A stretch of 64,000 nt of DNA from Cupriavidus nantongensis. Lineage in GTDB: Bacteria; Pseudomonadota; Gammaproteobacteria; Burkholderiales; Burkholderiaceae. The notes under the pieces are model-generated. The model made no database searches, had not been told where the DNA came from, and was given only the letters and a program-made list of their open reading frames with translations. Positions within the stretch are counted from its first letter, which is position 1, and every line of letters starts with the position of its first letter. Location: assembly GCF_001598055.1 (NCBI RefSeq), contig NZ_CP014845.1, positions 2,356,001 through 2,420,000 of the forward strand. The letters run 5' to 3'. This document shows, in pieces, positions 8,149 to 15,801 of this stretch. The position numbers were made by a program, and so were the translations under genes.

Positions 8149-11100
8149 ATGTCGAGCGCCAGCCAGCCAGTCCAGCGCATCAGCAAGATCCGCCGCGACT
8201 ACAACCGCTGGGTGGCAGACGAGACTCTCGAGGACTACGCGCTGCGTTTTGCACCAAGGTCGTTCCGCAAGTGGAGCGCGTTCCGGGTGGCCAATACCGC
8301 TTTTGGTGCAGTCGCCTTCCTGGCGCTGGAGGCCATCGGCGCCGCCATCACGCTGAGCTATGGCTTTACCAACGCGATGTGGGCGATCGGCGTGGTCAGC
8401 CTGGTGATCTTCCTGACCGGCCTGCCGATCGCTTACTACGCGGCGCGCCATGGCCTGGACATCGACCTGCTGGCGCGCGGCGCCGGCTTCGGCTACCTGG
8501 GGTCGACCATCACCTCGCTGATCTACGCCAGCTTCACCTTCATCTTCTTCGCGCTTGAGGCCGCGATCATGGCCCAGGCCTTCGAGCTGCTGTTCGACCT
8601 GCCGCGGCCGGTCGGCTACCTGCTGTCGGCCATGGTGGTCATCCCGCTTGTTACGCATGGCGTCACGCTGCTGTCGCGCATCCAGCTCTGGTCGCAGCCG
8701 GTGTGGCTGGTCCTGCTGGTGCTGCCCTACGCGCTGATCCTCTGGCGCGAGCCCCAGCGCTATGGCGACTTCCTGTCGCTCAACGGGCGCCTGGCCGATG
8801 GCGATGGCTTCTCCTGGCCGGCATTCGGCGCGGCCGCCACCGTGGCGGCCGCGCTGATCGCGCAGATCGGCGAGCAGGTCGACTTCCTGCGCTTCATGCC
8901 ACCGCTGACGCGGCGCAACCGCGTGCGCTGGTGGAGCGCGCTGATCGTGGCCGGCCCCGGCTGGATCATCCTGGGTGCGGCAAAGATGGCGGGCGGGGCG
9001 TTCCTGGCCTTTGTGGTGCTGCAGGCCGGGCAGCCGCTCACGCATGCGCTCGAACCCACGCAGATGTACCTGGCGGGCTTTGCACGCGGGCTGGGGCCGG
9101 CCTGGCCCGGCTGGGTCGCCGTGGCGCTGACGGGATTGTTCGTACTGGTCTCGCAGACCAAGATCAATATCACCAACGCCTATGCCGGCTCGCTGGCATG
9201 GTCGAATGTGTTTGCGCGGCTGACGCACAGCCACCCGGGCCGCGTGGTGTGGCTCGCCTTCAATGTGCTGATCGCGGTCATGCTGATGGCCATGGGCGTG
9301 TTCGAGGCGCTGGAGCAGGTGCTGGCGCTCTACGCCCACCTCGCCGTCGCGTGGGTTGGCGCGCTCTTCGGCGACCTCGTCATCAGCAAGCCGCTCGGGC
9401 TTTCGCCGCGGCATATCGAATTCCGGCGCGCCTACCTGTTCGATATCAACCCTGCCGGCTTCGGCGCGATGCTGCTGGCATCTGCGGCGTCGATGGTGGC
9501 CCACCTGGGGGTGTTGGGCGAGGGCCTGCGCCCGGCTTCGGTCGGTGTCGGCCTCGCGCTCGCGATCCTGCTGTCGCCGCTGATCGCCCTGGCCACGCGC
9601 AGCCGCTATTTCATCGCGCGCGCGCCCGCCGACTTCGGCCGTCGCCATGCCGTGATCCGCTGCGCCATCTGCCGCAATCCCTTCGAGCAGGAAGACGTGG
9701 CCGCGTGCCCAGCCTATCGCGGCCCGATCTGCTCGCTCTGCTGCACGCTCGACGCGCGCTGCGGCGACCGCTGCAAGCCGGGAGCCAGCGCCCATGCGCA
9801 GGTCGCCACGGCGCTGACGCGTGTGTTGCCGGCGGGCACGCCGCCGGACATGGTGCGTCGCATCGGACAATTCGGAATGCTGCTGGCGGGGATGATGTTT
9901 ATGTTCGGCACCCTGCTGTGGCTGCTCTATACGCAGGAGCAGCTGTCCGGTCCGCTGGCCGCGCCGCGCGCCAGCCTGTTCCTCAAGCTCGGCGCCGGCC
10001 TGGTGCTGTTCGCTGCCGTGGCCGCCTGGTGGCTGGCGCTGGCCAATGAAAGCCGTGCCGTGGCGCAGGAAGAATCCGAGCGCCAGAACCAGTTGCTGCA
10101 GAAGGAGATCGATGCCCACCGCCGCACCGATGCGCTGCTGCAGGGAGCCAAGGAAGCCGCGGAACACGCAAACCAGGCCAAGAGCCGCTTTATCACCGGC
10201 ATGAGCCATGAGATGCGCGCCGGCCTCAACGCAATCCTCGGATATTCGCAGTTGCTGCTGCGCGCACCTGCGCTGCCCGCCCCCTGCCGCGAGGATGTGC
10301 GCACCATCGGGCGGGCCGGCGAGCACCTGTCCAGCCTGGTCGACGGACTGCTGGAGCTGTCGCGCATCGAGGCCGGCAAGCTGCGCCTGGAGCAGGAAGC
10401 GGTGGCGCTGCCAGAGCTGCTGGACGAGCTCGTCCGCATGTTCCGGCCCCTGGCCACCGCGCGCGGCCTGGCGTTCCACTATCGTGTGGCCGGCACGCTG
10501 CCGGCGCACGTACGTGGCGACGCCAAGCGCTTGCGCCAGATCCTCATCAACCTTGTCACCAATGCGATCAAGTTCACCGAGCAGGGCGAGGTCGTGCTGA
10601 CGGTGCAGCACCAGCGCGAGCTGGCCACCATCGCCGTCAGCGACACCGGGCCCGGCATCGCCGCGCATGACCAGGCGCGCATTTTCGATCCGTTCGAACG
10701 CGCCACGCCGCACGACGAACAGGAGGGCATTGGCCTGGGGCTCGCCATCGTGCGCCTGCTGGCGGACCTGATGGGCGGGGACATCCGCGTGCGCAGCGCG
10801 CCGGGCAAGGGCAGCGAGTTCTCGGTACGGCTGTACCTGCCAAGCGTGCAGGCGCCGCTCGCGCGCCCGCCGGCCGTACCCGCGCAGCCGTTGCCAGCGG
10901 GCGCGCGCGTGCTGGTTGTCGATGACCGCGCCGCGCATCGCGCGGTGCTGCGCGGCTTCCTCGCGCCGCTTGGCCTGACCGTGCGCGAAGCGGGCGATGG
11001 CGCCGGCTTGCAGGCCGAACTGTGCCGCTGGCAACCGCAACTGGTGCTGCTCGACCTGAACCTGCCCGATGCGTCCGGCTGGGACCTGTGCCGCCAGATC

Positions 11101-11481
11101 CGCGCGCTGGACCCGGCGCCACAGGTGGTGATCGTCTCTGCCAATGCGCATGAGAACACCGACGAGACGCGGGCGCTGCACGGCTACCTGGGTTTTGTCA
11201 GCAAACCGGTGCGCGAGCGCGAACTGGTGGAGATGGTGCGGCGCGCGCTGGCTCAGCCCCAGCCCCAGCCTGCGGCAGCGCCGGCGCCGGACACCCTGCG
11301 TGAGCTGCTGCAGCTGGGCGCCACCGGCAGGCTGCGCGCGGTAGAGGCGCAACTTTCAGAACTGGCGCAAGAAGGCGGCGCCGTGGCCGCCTGGGCGCTG
11401 CAGATGCTGGCGCTCGCGCGCACCGATGCCGCCGCGCTGACCACATCACTTGGCGAGGCCCTCCATGCATCCCGAAGCTGA
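8149..11481 (+). CDS. NCS1 permease-like / hybrid sensor histidine kinase fusion
   Basis: Very large membrane sensor (1110 aa). The ATG at 8149 gives MSSASQPVQRISKIRRDYNR; the frame is open further upstream, but that part runs back over the divergent gene. Residues about 50-490 form a polytopic domain like NCS1 cytosine/purine permeases (12 or so hydrophobic segments; NTAFGAVAFLALEAIGAAIT, KINITNAYAGSLAWSN). Residues about 505-544 hold eight or more cysteines (CAIC, CSLCC, CGDRC) that look metal-binding. Two more membrane segments follow, then a HisKA domain with His687 (SHEMRAGLNAILGYSQLL), an HATPase domain (N805 in NAIKF, DTGPGIA, GIGLGLAI) and a receiver with Asp925 and phospho-acceptor Asp969 (LLDLNLPD) and Lys1019. 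The partner regulator gene starts inside its last codons. It likely senses a nitrogen compound, either by transport or by binding. Control of the divergent amide operon is inference. Confidence 0.88.
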   Translation: MSSASQPVQRISKIRRDYNRWVADETLEDYALRFAPRSFRKWSAFRVANTAFGAVAFLALEAIGAAITLSYGFTNAMWAIGVVSLVIFLTGLPIAYYAARHGLDIDLLARGAGFGYLGSTITSLIYASFTFIFFALEAAIMAQAFELLFDLPRPVGYLLSAMVVIPLVTHGVTLLSRIQLWSQPVWLVLLVLPYALILWREPQRYGDFLSLNGRLADGDGFSWPAFGAAATVAAALIAQIGEQVDFLRFMPPLTRRNRVRWWSALIVAGPGWIILGAAKMAGGAFLAFVVLQAGQPLTHALEPTQMYLAGFARGLGPAWPGWVAVALTGLFVLVSQTKINITNAYAGSLAWSNVFARLTHSHPGRVVWLAFNVLIAVMLMAMGVFEALEQVLALYAHLAVAWVGALFGDLVISKPLGLSPRHIEFRRAYLFDINPAGFGAMLLASAASMVAHLGVLGEGLRPASVGVGLALAILLSPLIALATRSRYFIARAPADFGRRHAVIRCAICRNPFEQEDVAACPAYRGPICSLCCTLDARCGDRCKPGASAHAQVATALTRVLPAGTPPDMVRRIGQFGMLLAGMMFMFGTLLWLLYTQEQLSGPLAAPRASLFLKLGAGLVLFAAVAAWWLALANESRAVAQEESERQNQLLQKEIDAHRRTDALLQGAKEAAEHANQAKSRFITGMSHEMRAGLNAILGYSQLLLRAPALPAPCREDVRTIGRAGEHLSSLVDGLLELSRIEAGKLRLEQEAVALPELLDELVRMFRPLATARGLAFHYRVAGTLPAHVRGDAKRLRQILINLVTNAIKFTEQGEVVLTVQHQRELATIAVSDTGPGIAAHDQARIFDPFERATPHDEQEGIGLGLAIVRLLADLMGGDIRVRSAPGKGSEFSVRLYLPSVQAPLARPPAVPAQPLPAGARVLVVDDRAAHRAVLRGFLAPLGLTVREAGDGAGLQAELCRWQPQLVLLDLNLPDASGWDLCRQIRALDPAPQVVIVSANAHENTDETRALHGYLGFVSKPVRERELVEMVRRALAQPQPQPAAAPAPDTLRELLQLGATGRLRAVEAQLSELAQEGGAVAAWALQMLALARTDAAALTTSLGEALHASRS

Positions 11482-12370
11482 TCGCCCGCAGGCGCCGCCC
11501 GCGCCTGAGACCCGCGTACTGGTGGTCGACGACAATGCCGATGCGCGTAGCTTCATGACCCGTGCGCTGGCTGACGAAGCCATGCTGGTGCACACCGCCG
11601 CGAGCGGCAACGCCGCGCTGGACGTGCTTATGCATTTCACGCCCGACGCGGTGCTGCTGGACGTGGACATGCCCGGCATGGACGGCTTTGCCACCTGTGT
11701 GCGGCTGCTGGACCGGCACGCCGACCTGCCGGTCATCTTCATGACCGGGCTGGGTGATATCGGCCATATCGTGCGCGGCTTCGAGATCGGCGCCTGCGAC
11801 TACGTGACCAAGCCGGTAGCAATTGCCGAGGTGGTGGCGCGGCTGCGGTCGCACGCAGGCAAGGCGCGGCTGGCACGCAGCGCGCGGCAGGCAGTACTGG
11901 GCAGCTCGGTGCCGATGTTCGCGGCCGGCCGTGGCGGCAAGATCCTGTGGATCAACGACAGCGCGATGGCATTGCTGCATGCGCGGGGATGGCCGGTGCC
12001 GGGTCCTGGCGAAGGGTTGGCATCCGGGCTGCATGCAGCCGTGCTACGCCTGTGCATCGCAGCGGAAACCAGTGCCGACGGACTTTGCCTGCGCCGCCTG
12101 ACAAGCGAGGCCGCCGAGGTGGTGGTGGTGGAGTTGTCCGCGCCGGGGCAGGACCTCGGTGCGTCTGCCGCCGTGCCGGTGCTGACGCCGCGCGAGGCCG
12201 AGGTGATGGCCTGGGTGGCGCGAGGCAAGACCAATCGCGATATCGCCGAGATCCTGGGGATGAGTCCGCGCACGGTAAACAAGCACCTGGAACACATCTA
12301 CGAAAAGCTCGGCGTGGAAACACGCACGGCAGCGGTCGCGGCAGCCCGGCGCACGCTGGGGACGGCATGA
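11465..12370 (+). CDS. LuxR/NarL-family response regulator
   Basis: DNA-binding response regulator (301 aa). The receiver domain occupies residues about 14-130, with the acidic pair in VLVVDDNADARS and phospho-acceptor Asp66 (LLDVDMPGMDG). A middle linker of about 100 residues is unusually long for NarL types, which are mostly near 210 residues. A LuxR helix-turn-helix ends the protein (LTPREAEVMAWVARGKTNRD, MSPRTVNKHLEHIYEKLGV). The ATG at 11465 overlaps the 3' end of the kinase gene by 17 bases, which implies translational coupling and a dedicated kinase-regulator pair. Likely targets are the divergent amide-transport operon and perhaps its own operon. Confidence 0.88.
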   Translation: MHPEADRPQAPPAPETRVLVVDDNADARSFMTRALADEAMLVHTAASGNAALDVLMHFTPDAVLLDVDMPGMDGFATCVRLLDRHADLPVIFMTGLGDIGHIVRGFEIGACDYVTKPVAIAEVVARLRSHAGKARLARSARQAVLGSSVPMFAAGRGGKILWINDSAMALLHARGWPVPGPGEGLASGLHAAVLRLCIAAETSADGLCLRRLTSEAAEVVVVELSAPGQDLGASAAVPVLTPREAEVMAWVARGKTNRDIAEILGMSPRTVNKHLEHIYEKLGVETRTAAVAAARRTLGTA

Positions 12371-12477
12371 CGTGCCGGCCGCCAATACAAAGAACAGGCC
12401 GGCGTGCCGGCAGAGGACGTGGCGAGTCTGGTCAGGCATTGAAGCTGGCTGGTCGCCGCATCGGCATGTCGTCGAAA

Positions 12478-12506
12478 AAACCGGCGCCTGATGGCGCCGG
12501 TTTCTT
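12478..12506. terminator. bidirectional rho-independent terminator
   Basis: Stem of 11 base pairs (12478-12488 with 12493-12503), four-base loop, flanked by an A-run on the left and a T-rich stretch on the right. It sits between the convergent response-regulator gene (plus) and ompW (minus) and can serve both. Confidence 0.85.
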
Positions 12507-12522
12507 GCACGCAGGCGGCAAC

Positions 12523-13164
12523 TCAGAACCGATATCCCACCCCGACGCTGAACAGCCACGGATCCAGGCTCACCTTGGAGACCTTGACGTCCCCCGCCTT
12601 CACGTCGCTCTTCAGCCAGATCTTCTTGATGTCGGCGTTGAGGAACCAGTTCCTGGTCAGCTTGTAGTCCATGCCGATCTGCAGCGCCGGGCCCACGCTC
12701 CAGCTATCCAGTTGCAGCGAGTTGTTGGCGAGGTTTTCGCCCCAGATGTGGGTGAAGTTCAGGCCCGCGCCGATATACGGGCGGAAGGTGCCGTTGGGAA
12801 TGAGGTGGTACTGCATCAGCAGCGTCGGCGGCAGGTGCTTGAAGGTGCCGATCTTGTTGCCGTCGAGATAGACGTTCTGCTTCTGCGGCACAGTCAGCAC
12901 CAGTTCGGCGGCAAAGTTCGGCGTGAAGAAGTAGGTGACGTCGAGTTCCGGAATCCACTTGTTGTTGACCGTGATGCGGTCTGAGCGGCCGACGCCGCCA
13001 ACGGGATCCGAGCTGTGGGCCATGTCGAGGTAGGTGCCGCGCAGACGCACCATCCAGTTGCCCTGGGCGTCGTCCGCGGCGGCCGCGGGCGTGGCGAAGG
13101 CGCCGAGCATGGCGCAGGCGGCGATGGCCGAACAGGTGGCGGTGCGAAGAGACAGTGTTTTCAT
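12523..13164 (-). CDS. ompW: outer membrane protein OmpW family
   Basis: Eight-stranded outer-membrane beta-barrel (213 aa) of the OmpW family, which passes small hydrophobic compounds across the outer membrane. The ATG at 13164 is followed by a signal peptide (MKTLSLRTATCSAIAACAML, cleavage near PAAAA-DD at about residue 30). The mature part has family marks: WMVRLRGTYLDMA, WIPELDVTYFFTPNFAAEL, LPPTLLMQYHLIPNG, FRPYIGAGLNFTHIW and the C-terminal aromatic residue (SVGVGYRF) needed for barrel assembly. The same frame is open upstream for about 130 codons, but that stretch has no OmpW character. It appears monocistronic. Confidence 0.93.
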   Translation of the reverse strand: MKTLSLRTATCSAIAACAMLGAFATPAAAADDAQGNWMVRLRGTYLDMAHSSDPVGGVGRSDRITVNNKWIPELDVTYFFTPNFAAELVLTVPQKQNVYLDGNKIGTFKHLPPTLLMQYHLIPNGTFRPYIGAGLNFTHIWGENLANNSLQLDSWSVGPALQIGMDYKLTRNWFLNADIKKIWLKSDVKAGDVKVSKVSLDPWLFSVGVGYRF

Positions 13165-13507
13165 GAGGTCTGCTTGGTTTGTTATCGAAGCCGCGCCCAG
13201 TGTGGCCGAGCGGGCCGGCGAGGGCCTTGACACAAAACAAGCGGAACCAAATGGCGCGCGCGGCGTCGCGATCGCGCTACAACGCGGCACAACCAACGCG
13301 CCCTCGGACATCGCTTCTAACCACATGCGAAATGATTCGTAGCGCGGCCCGATGCTGCCGCTTACGCTGTGCGAAAGATCCGAGCACGCGCAATACGTGT
13401 CCGGATCGCACCAGGCATGTCGTGGGCGTCCGCAAGGGCGTCTTTCCGGGTGTGCCCCGTGGGGGCGGGGCACACCGGTTTTCTTGCGCAACGCTACACG
13501 CCAGGCA
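13165..13507. other. intergenic region between ompW and leuA
   Basis: 343 bases without a convincing gene. It holds the ompW promoter side and, near leuA, a strong hairpin (13446-13478) described separately. The A/T-richer patch around 13315-13340 could hold promoter elements, but I cannot define hexamers with confidence. Confidence 0.5.
13446..13483 (+). terminator. strong GC hairpin with T-tract on the plus strand
   Basis: Stem GTGTGCCCCG/CGGGGCACAC (13450-13459 with 13466-13475) plus outer CCGG pairing, then TTTTCTT on the plus strand. It lies about 30 bases beyond the leuA stop, but leuA is on the minus strand and there the hairpin is not followed by a T-run. It may be a non-canonical leuA terminator, or may end an unannotated plus-strand RNA. 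Confidence 0.6.
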
Positions 13508-15202
13508 TCAGGCCACGGCGGCGCTGGCCGTGTTGTGAGCGGCGGCAGCAAAGCCCGCCTGCAGGTGCCGGTTCACGCCCGACAGCACCGCACGCAATGA
13601 AGCCGTGACGAGGTTGGCGTCGATGCCCGCGCCGAACCCGGTCGGCGAATCGCCCACGCGGACTTCGACATAGCACGCTGCGCGCGCGTCGGCGCCGGCG
13701 TTCATCGCATGCTCGTGGTAGTCCATCACGCGTACCGGCAAATCCAGCGCATCGATGAAGGCGTCGATGGGACCGTTGCCGCTGCCGCGCACGCTGCAGG
13801 GCTGGCCGTCGCGCTCCATCTGCACCGTGATCGCGGTGGCGCCGGTACTGTCGCTTGCCAGCTGGTGCGAGACATAGCGCAGCGGCGCCTCGCGCGCCAG
13901 GTACTCGCGCTGGAACAGGCCATACAGGTCGTCCGCGCTCGCTTCCAGTCCGGTGTCGTCGGTCATGGCCTGCACCGCGCGGCTGAACTCGATCTGCAGG
14001 CGGCGCGGCAGGTAGAGGCCGTGCACCTGTTCCAGCAGGTAGGCCATGCCGCCTTTGCCAGACTGGCTGTTGACGCGGATCACCGCGTCGTAGCTGCGGC
14101 CCAGGTCGGCCGGGTCGATCGGCAGGTAGGGCACTTCCCAGATCGCGTCCGGCTGCTGCTGCGCGAAGCCCTTGCGGATCGCATCCTGGTGCGAGCCCGA
14201 GAACGCGGTGAAGACCAGGTCGCCCACATACGGATGGCGCGGATGCACCGGCAGCTGGTTGCAGTGCTCGACGCACTGGCGCACCGCATCGATGTCGGAG
14301 AAGTCCAGCTGCGGCGCCACGCCCTGCGTGTAGAGGTTCAGCGCCAGCGTTACCAGGTCGACGTTGCCGGTGCGCTCGCCGTTGCCGAACAGGCAGCCCT
14401 CGACGCGGTCGGCGCCTGCCATCAGCGCCAGCTCGGCCGCCGCCACCGCGGTGCCGCGGTCGTTGTGCGGATGCACCGACAGCGCAATATGCTCGCGCCG
14501 CGCGAGGCGCCGGTGCATCCATTCGATCTGGTCGGCGAACACGTTGGGCGTGCTGCATTCGACCGTGGTCGGCAGGTTCAGGATCATCGGACGGCCCGGG
14601 CCGGCCTGCCACGCGGCCGACACCGCGTCGCTGACTTCCAGCGAGAAATCGAGTTCGGCCAGGCTGAAGGTCTCGGGCGAATACTCGTAGGTCCACGCGG
14701 TTTCGGGCATGGCATCGGTCAGCGCCTTGATCAGGCGCGTGCCCGAGACCGCGACTTCCTTGATCTCGTCGCGCGAGGCATTGAAGACGATGCGCCGCCA
14801 GGCCGGTGCGATCGGGTTGTACAGGTGCACGATGGCGCGGGCCGCGCCGCGCACGGATTCGACGGTGCGGCGGATCAGGTCTTCGCGCGACTGCGTCAGC
14901 ACGACGATGGTGACGTCGTCGGGGATGCGCCGTTCTTCGATCAGCATGCGCACGAAGTCGAAGTCGGTCTGCGACGCGGCGGGGAACGCCACTTCGATTT
15001 CCTTCAGACCGATCTTCACCAGCTGTTCGAACAAGCGCAGCTTGCGCGCCGGGTTCATCGGCTCGATCAGGGCCTGGTTGCCGTCGCGCAGGTCGGTGCT
15101 CATCCAGCGCGGTGCGCGCGTGATGGTGCGGCCGGGCCAGCTGCGGTCAGCCAGGTCGACGGTGGCGGCAGGGCGGTACTTGGTGGCGGGATTGACGAGC
15201 AT
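13508..15202 (-). CDS. leuA: 2-isopropylmalate synthase
   Basis: First committed enzyme of leucine synthesis: condenses 2-oxoisovalerate with acetyl-CoA. The 564-residue length and sequence fit the LeuA type-2 form found in many Burkholderiaceae and actinobacteria. The ATG at 15202 follows a GGAAGGAGA ribosome-binding site. Catalytic barrel signatures are [20 protein letters not shown] near residue 30, [20 protein letters not shown] near residue 230 and [20 protein letters not shown]; the metal ligands Asp, His, His and Asn lie in these. The C-terminal about 130 residues are the leucine-binding allosteric domain ([21 protein letters not shown]). A likely attenuation leader precedes it. Confidence 0.95.
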   Translation of the reverse strand: MLVNPATKYRPAATVDLADRSWPGRTITRAPRWMSTDLRDGNQALIEPMNPARKLRLFEQLVKIGLKEIEVAFPAASQTDFDFVRMLIEERRIPDDVTIVVLTQSREDLIRRTVESVRGAARAIVHLYNPIAPAWRRIVFNASRDEIKEVAVSGTRLIKALTDAMPETAWTYEYSPETFSLAELDFSLEVSDAVSAAWQAGPGRPMILNLPTTVECSTPNVFADQIEWMHRRLARREHIALSVHPHNDRGTAVAAAELALMAGADRVEGCLFGNGERTGNVDLVTLALNLYTQGVAPQLDFSDIDAVRQCVEHCNQLPVHPRHPYVGDLVFTAFSGSHQDAIRKGFAQQQPDAIWEVPYLPIDPADLGRSYDAVIRVNSQSGKGGMAYLLEQVHGLYLPRRLQIEFSRAVQAMTDDTGLEASADDLYGLFQREYLAREAPLRYVSHQLASDSTGATAITVQMERDGQPCSVRGSGNGPIDAFIDALDLPVRVMDYHEHAMNAGADARAACYVEVRVGDSPTGFGAGIDANLVTASLRAVLSGVNRHLQAGFAAAAHNTASAAVA

Positions 15203-15231
15203 ACGGGGTCTCCTTCCTCGCAAGGGAAGAT

Positions 15232-15301
15232 AAAAACGGAAAAACGGGAAAAGGGTGGCGCAAGGCTGCCGAACTGCCACGGGGCCCTAGGCCCGGCAAC
15301 C
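15232..15301 (-). promoter_or_regulatory. candidate leucine attenuator hairpins
   Basis: Between the leader stop and leuA the transcript can form two mutually exclusive stems. One is GTGGC/GCCAC (15276-15280 with 15255-15259), followed by U-rich sequence (CCUUUUCCCGUUUUU). The other is GGUUGCC/GGCAGCC (15295-15301 with 15264-15270, one G-U pair), whose 5' arm overlaps the end of the leader reading frame. This resembles a terminator/antiterminator pair, although the terminator stem is short. No folding energy was computed. Confidence 0.42.
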
Positions 15302-15433
15302 GATCGGTAGGCTTAGCAGTAGCGAGGAAGCGCGCAGGGCGCGGCCCGATGCCAGGGCAGCCAGCACGCGCGCGCGGGCAGCGATGCGGGACGCATCGGC
15401 AGCCTGGCAGGGAGTGCTGGTGTAACGGTTCAT
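15287..15433 (-). CDS. leuL: putative leucine leader peptide
   Basis: Possible 48-residue leader upstream of leuA, ending SSLLLSLPIGCRA. Three of the four leucines in that tail are coded CTA (15308-15310, 15314-15316, 15320-15322), a codon very rare in this high-GC genome, while the neighbouring Leu is CTG. Clusters of rare Leu codons near the end of a short frame just before leuA are the hallmark of ribosome-mediated leucine attenuation. The start at 15433 (ATG) overlaps the stop of a shorter upstream frame as ATGA, and no clear ribosome-binding site precedes it, so the start is uncertain; a downstream GTG at 15367 is an alternative. Confidence 0.5.
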   Translation of the reverse strand: MNRYTSTPCQAADASRIAARARVLAALASGRALRASSLLLSLPIGCRA

Positions 15434-15506
15434 CGTGGCGGGAGTCGGAGGGGCCGGGGCCGCTCCACGTGGGTGCGCATGCCGCGCAGGTCCATAGGAA
15501 CGGGCA

Positions 15507-15536
15507 AGGTTAGTCGACAAGTCCGGGACTGGTCAA
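15507..15536 (-). promoter_or_regulatory. candidate leuA promoter
   Basis: On the minus strand TTGACC (15531-15536) and TAACCT (15507-15512), separated by 18 bases, look like -35 and -10 boxes. Transcription would begin near 15500, giving a leader of about 300 bases before leuA that contains the putative leucine peptide. The stretch from 15537 to 15801 shows nothing else that I can support. Confidence 0.45.
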
Positions 15537-15801
15537 GCGTTGCGCACGTGCCGTCGAGCGCGGCAAACCGTCGTGGCCCGCTCAGGGGATGGTGGAAACG
15601 GGCTGCGCCAAACGGTTGGGGCCGGCTGCAGTGCGTGCCGTTCGGCCGCGGTTTTCCTCGTCCGAATGGCGATGTCCTGCGCTGAATGGATGACTCCCCG
15701 CGATGTTCTGTGCGCTGCACCTCAGTCGTCTGGCTGGTATTGCGCGGGCCACTTTGTGCCTAGGCTGATAGCGCGGGAAAAACACGACTGGGGGGAACAT
15801 C

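Noticed and set aside
8080..11352. Very long open frame on the minus strand across the permease-kinase gene
   Set aside because: Antisense to a gene with clear domains; rich in His, Arg and Gln in the manner of high-GC shadow frames, and without any domain.
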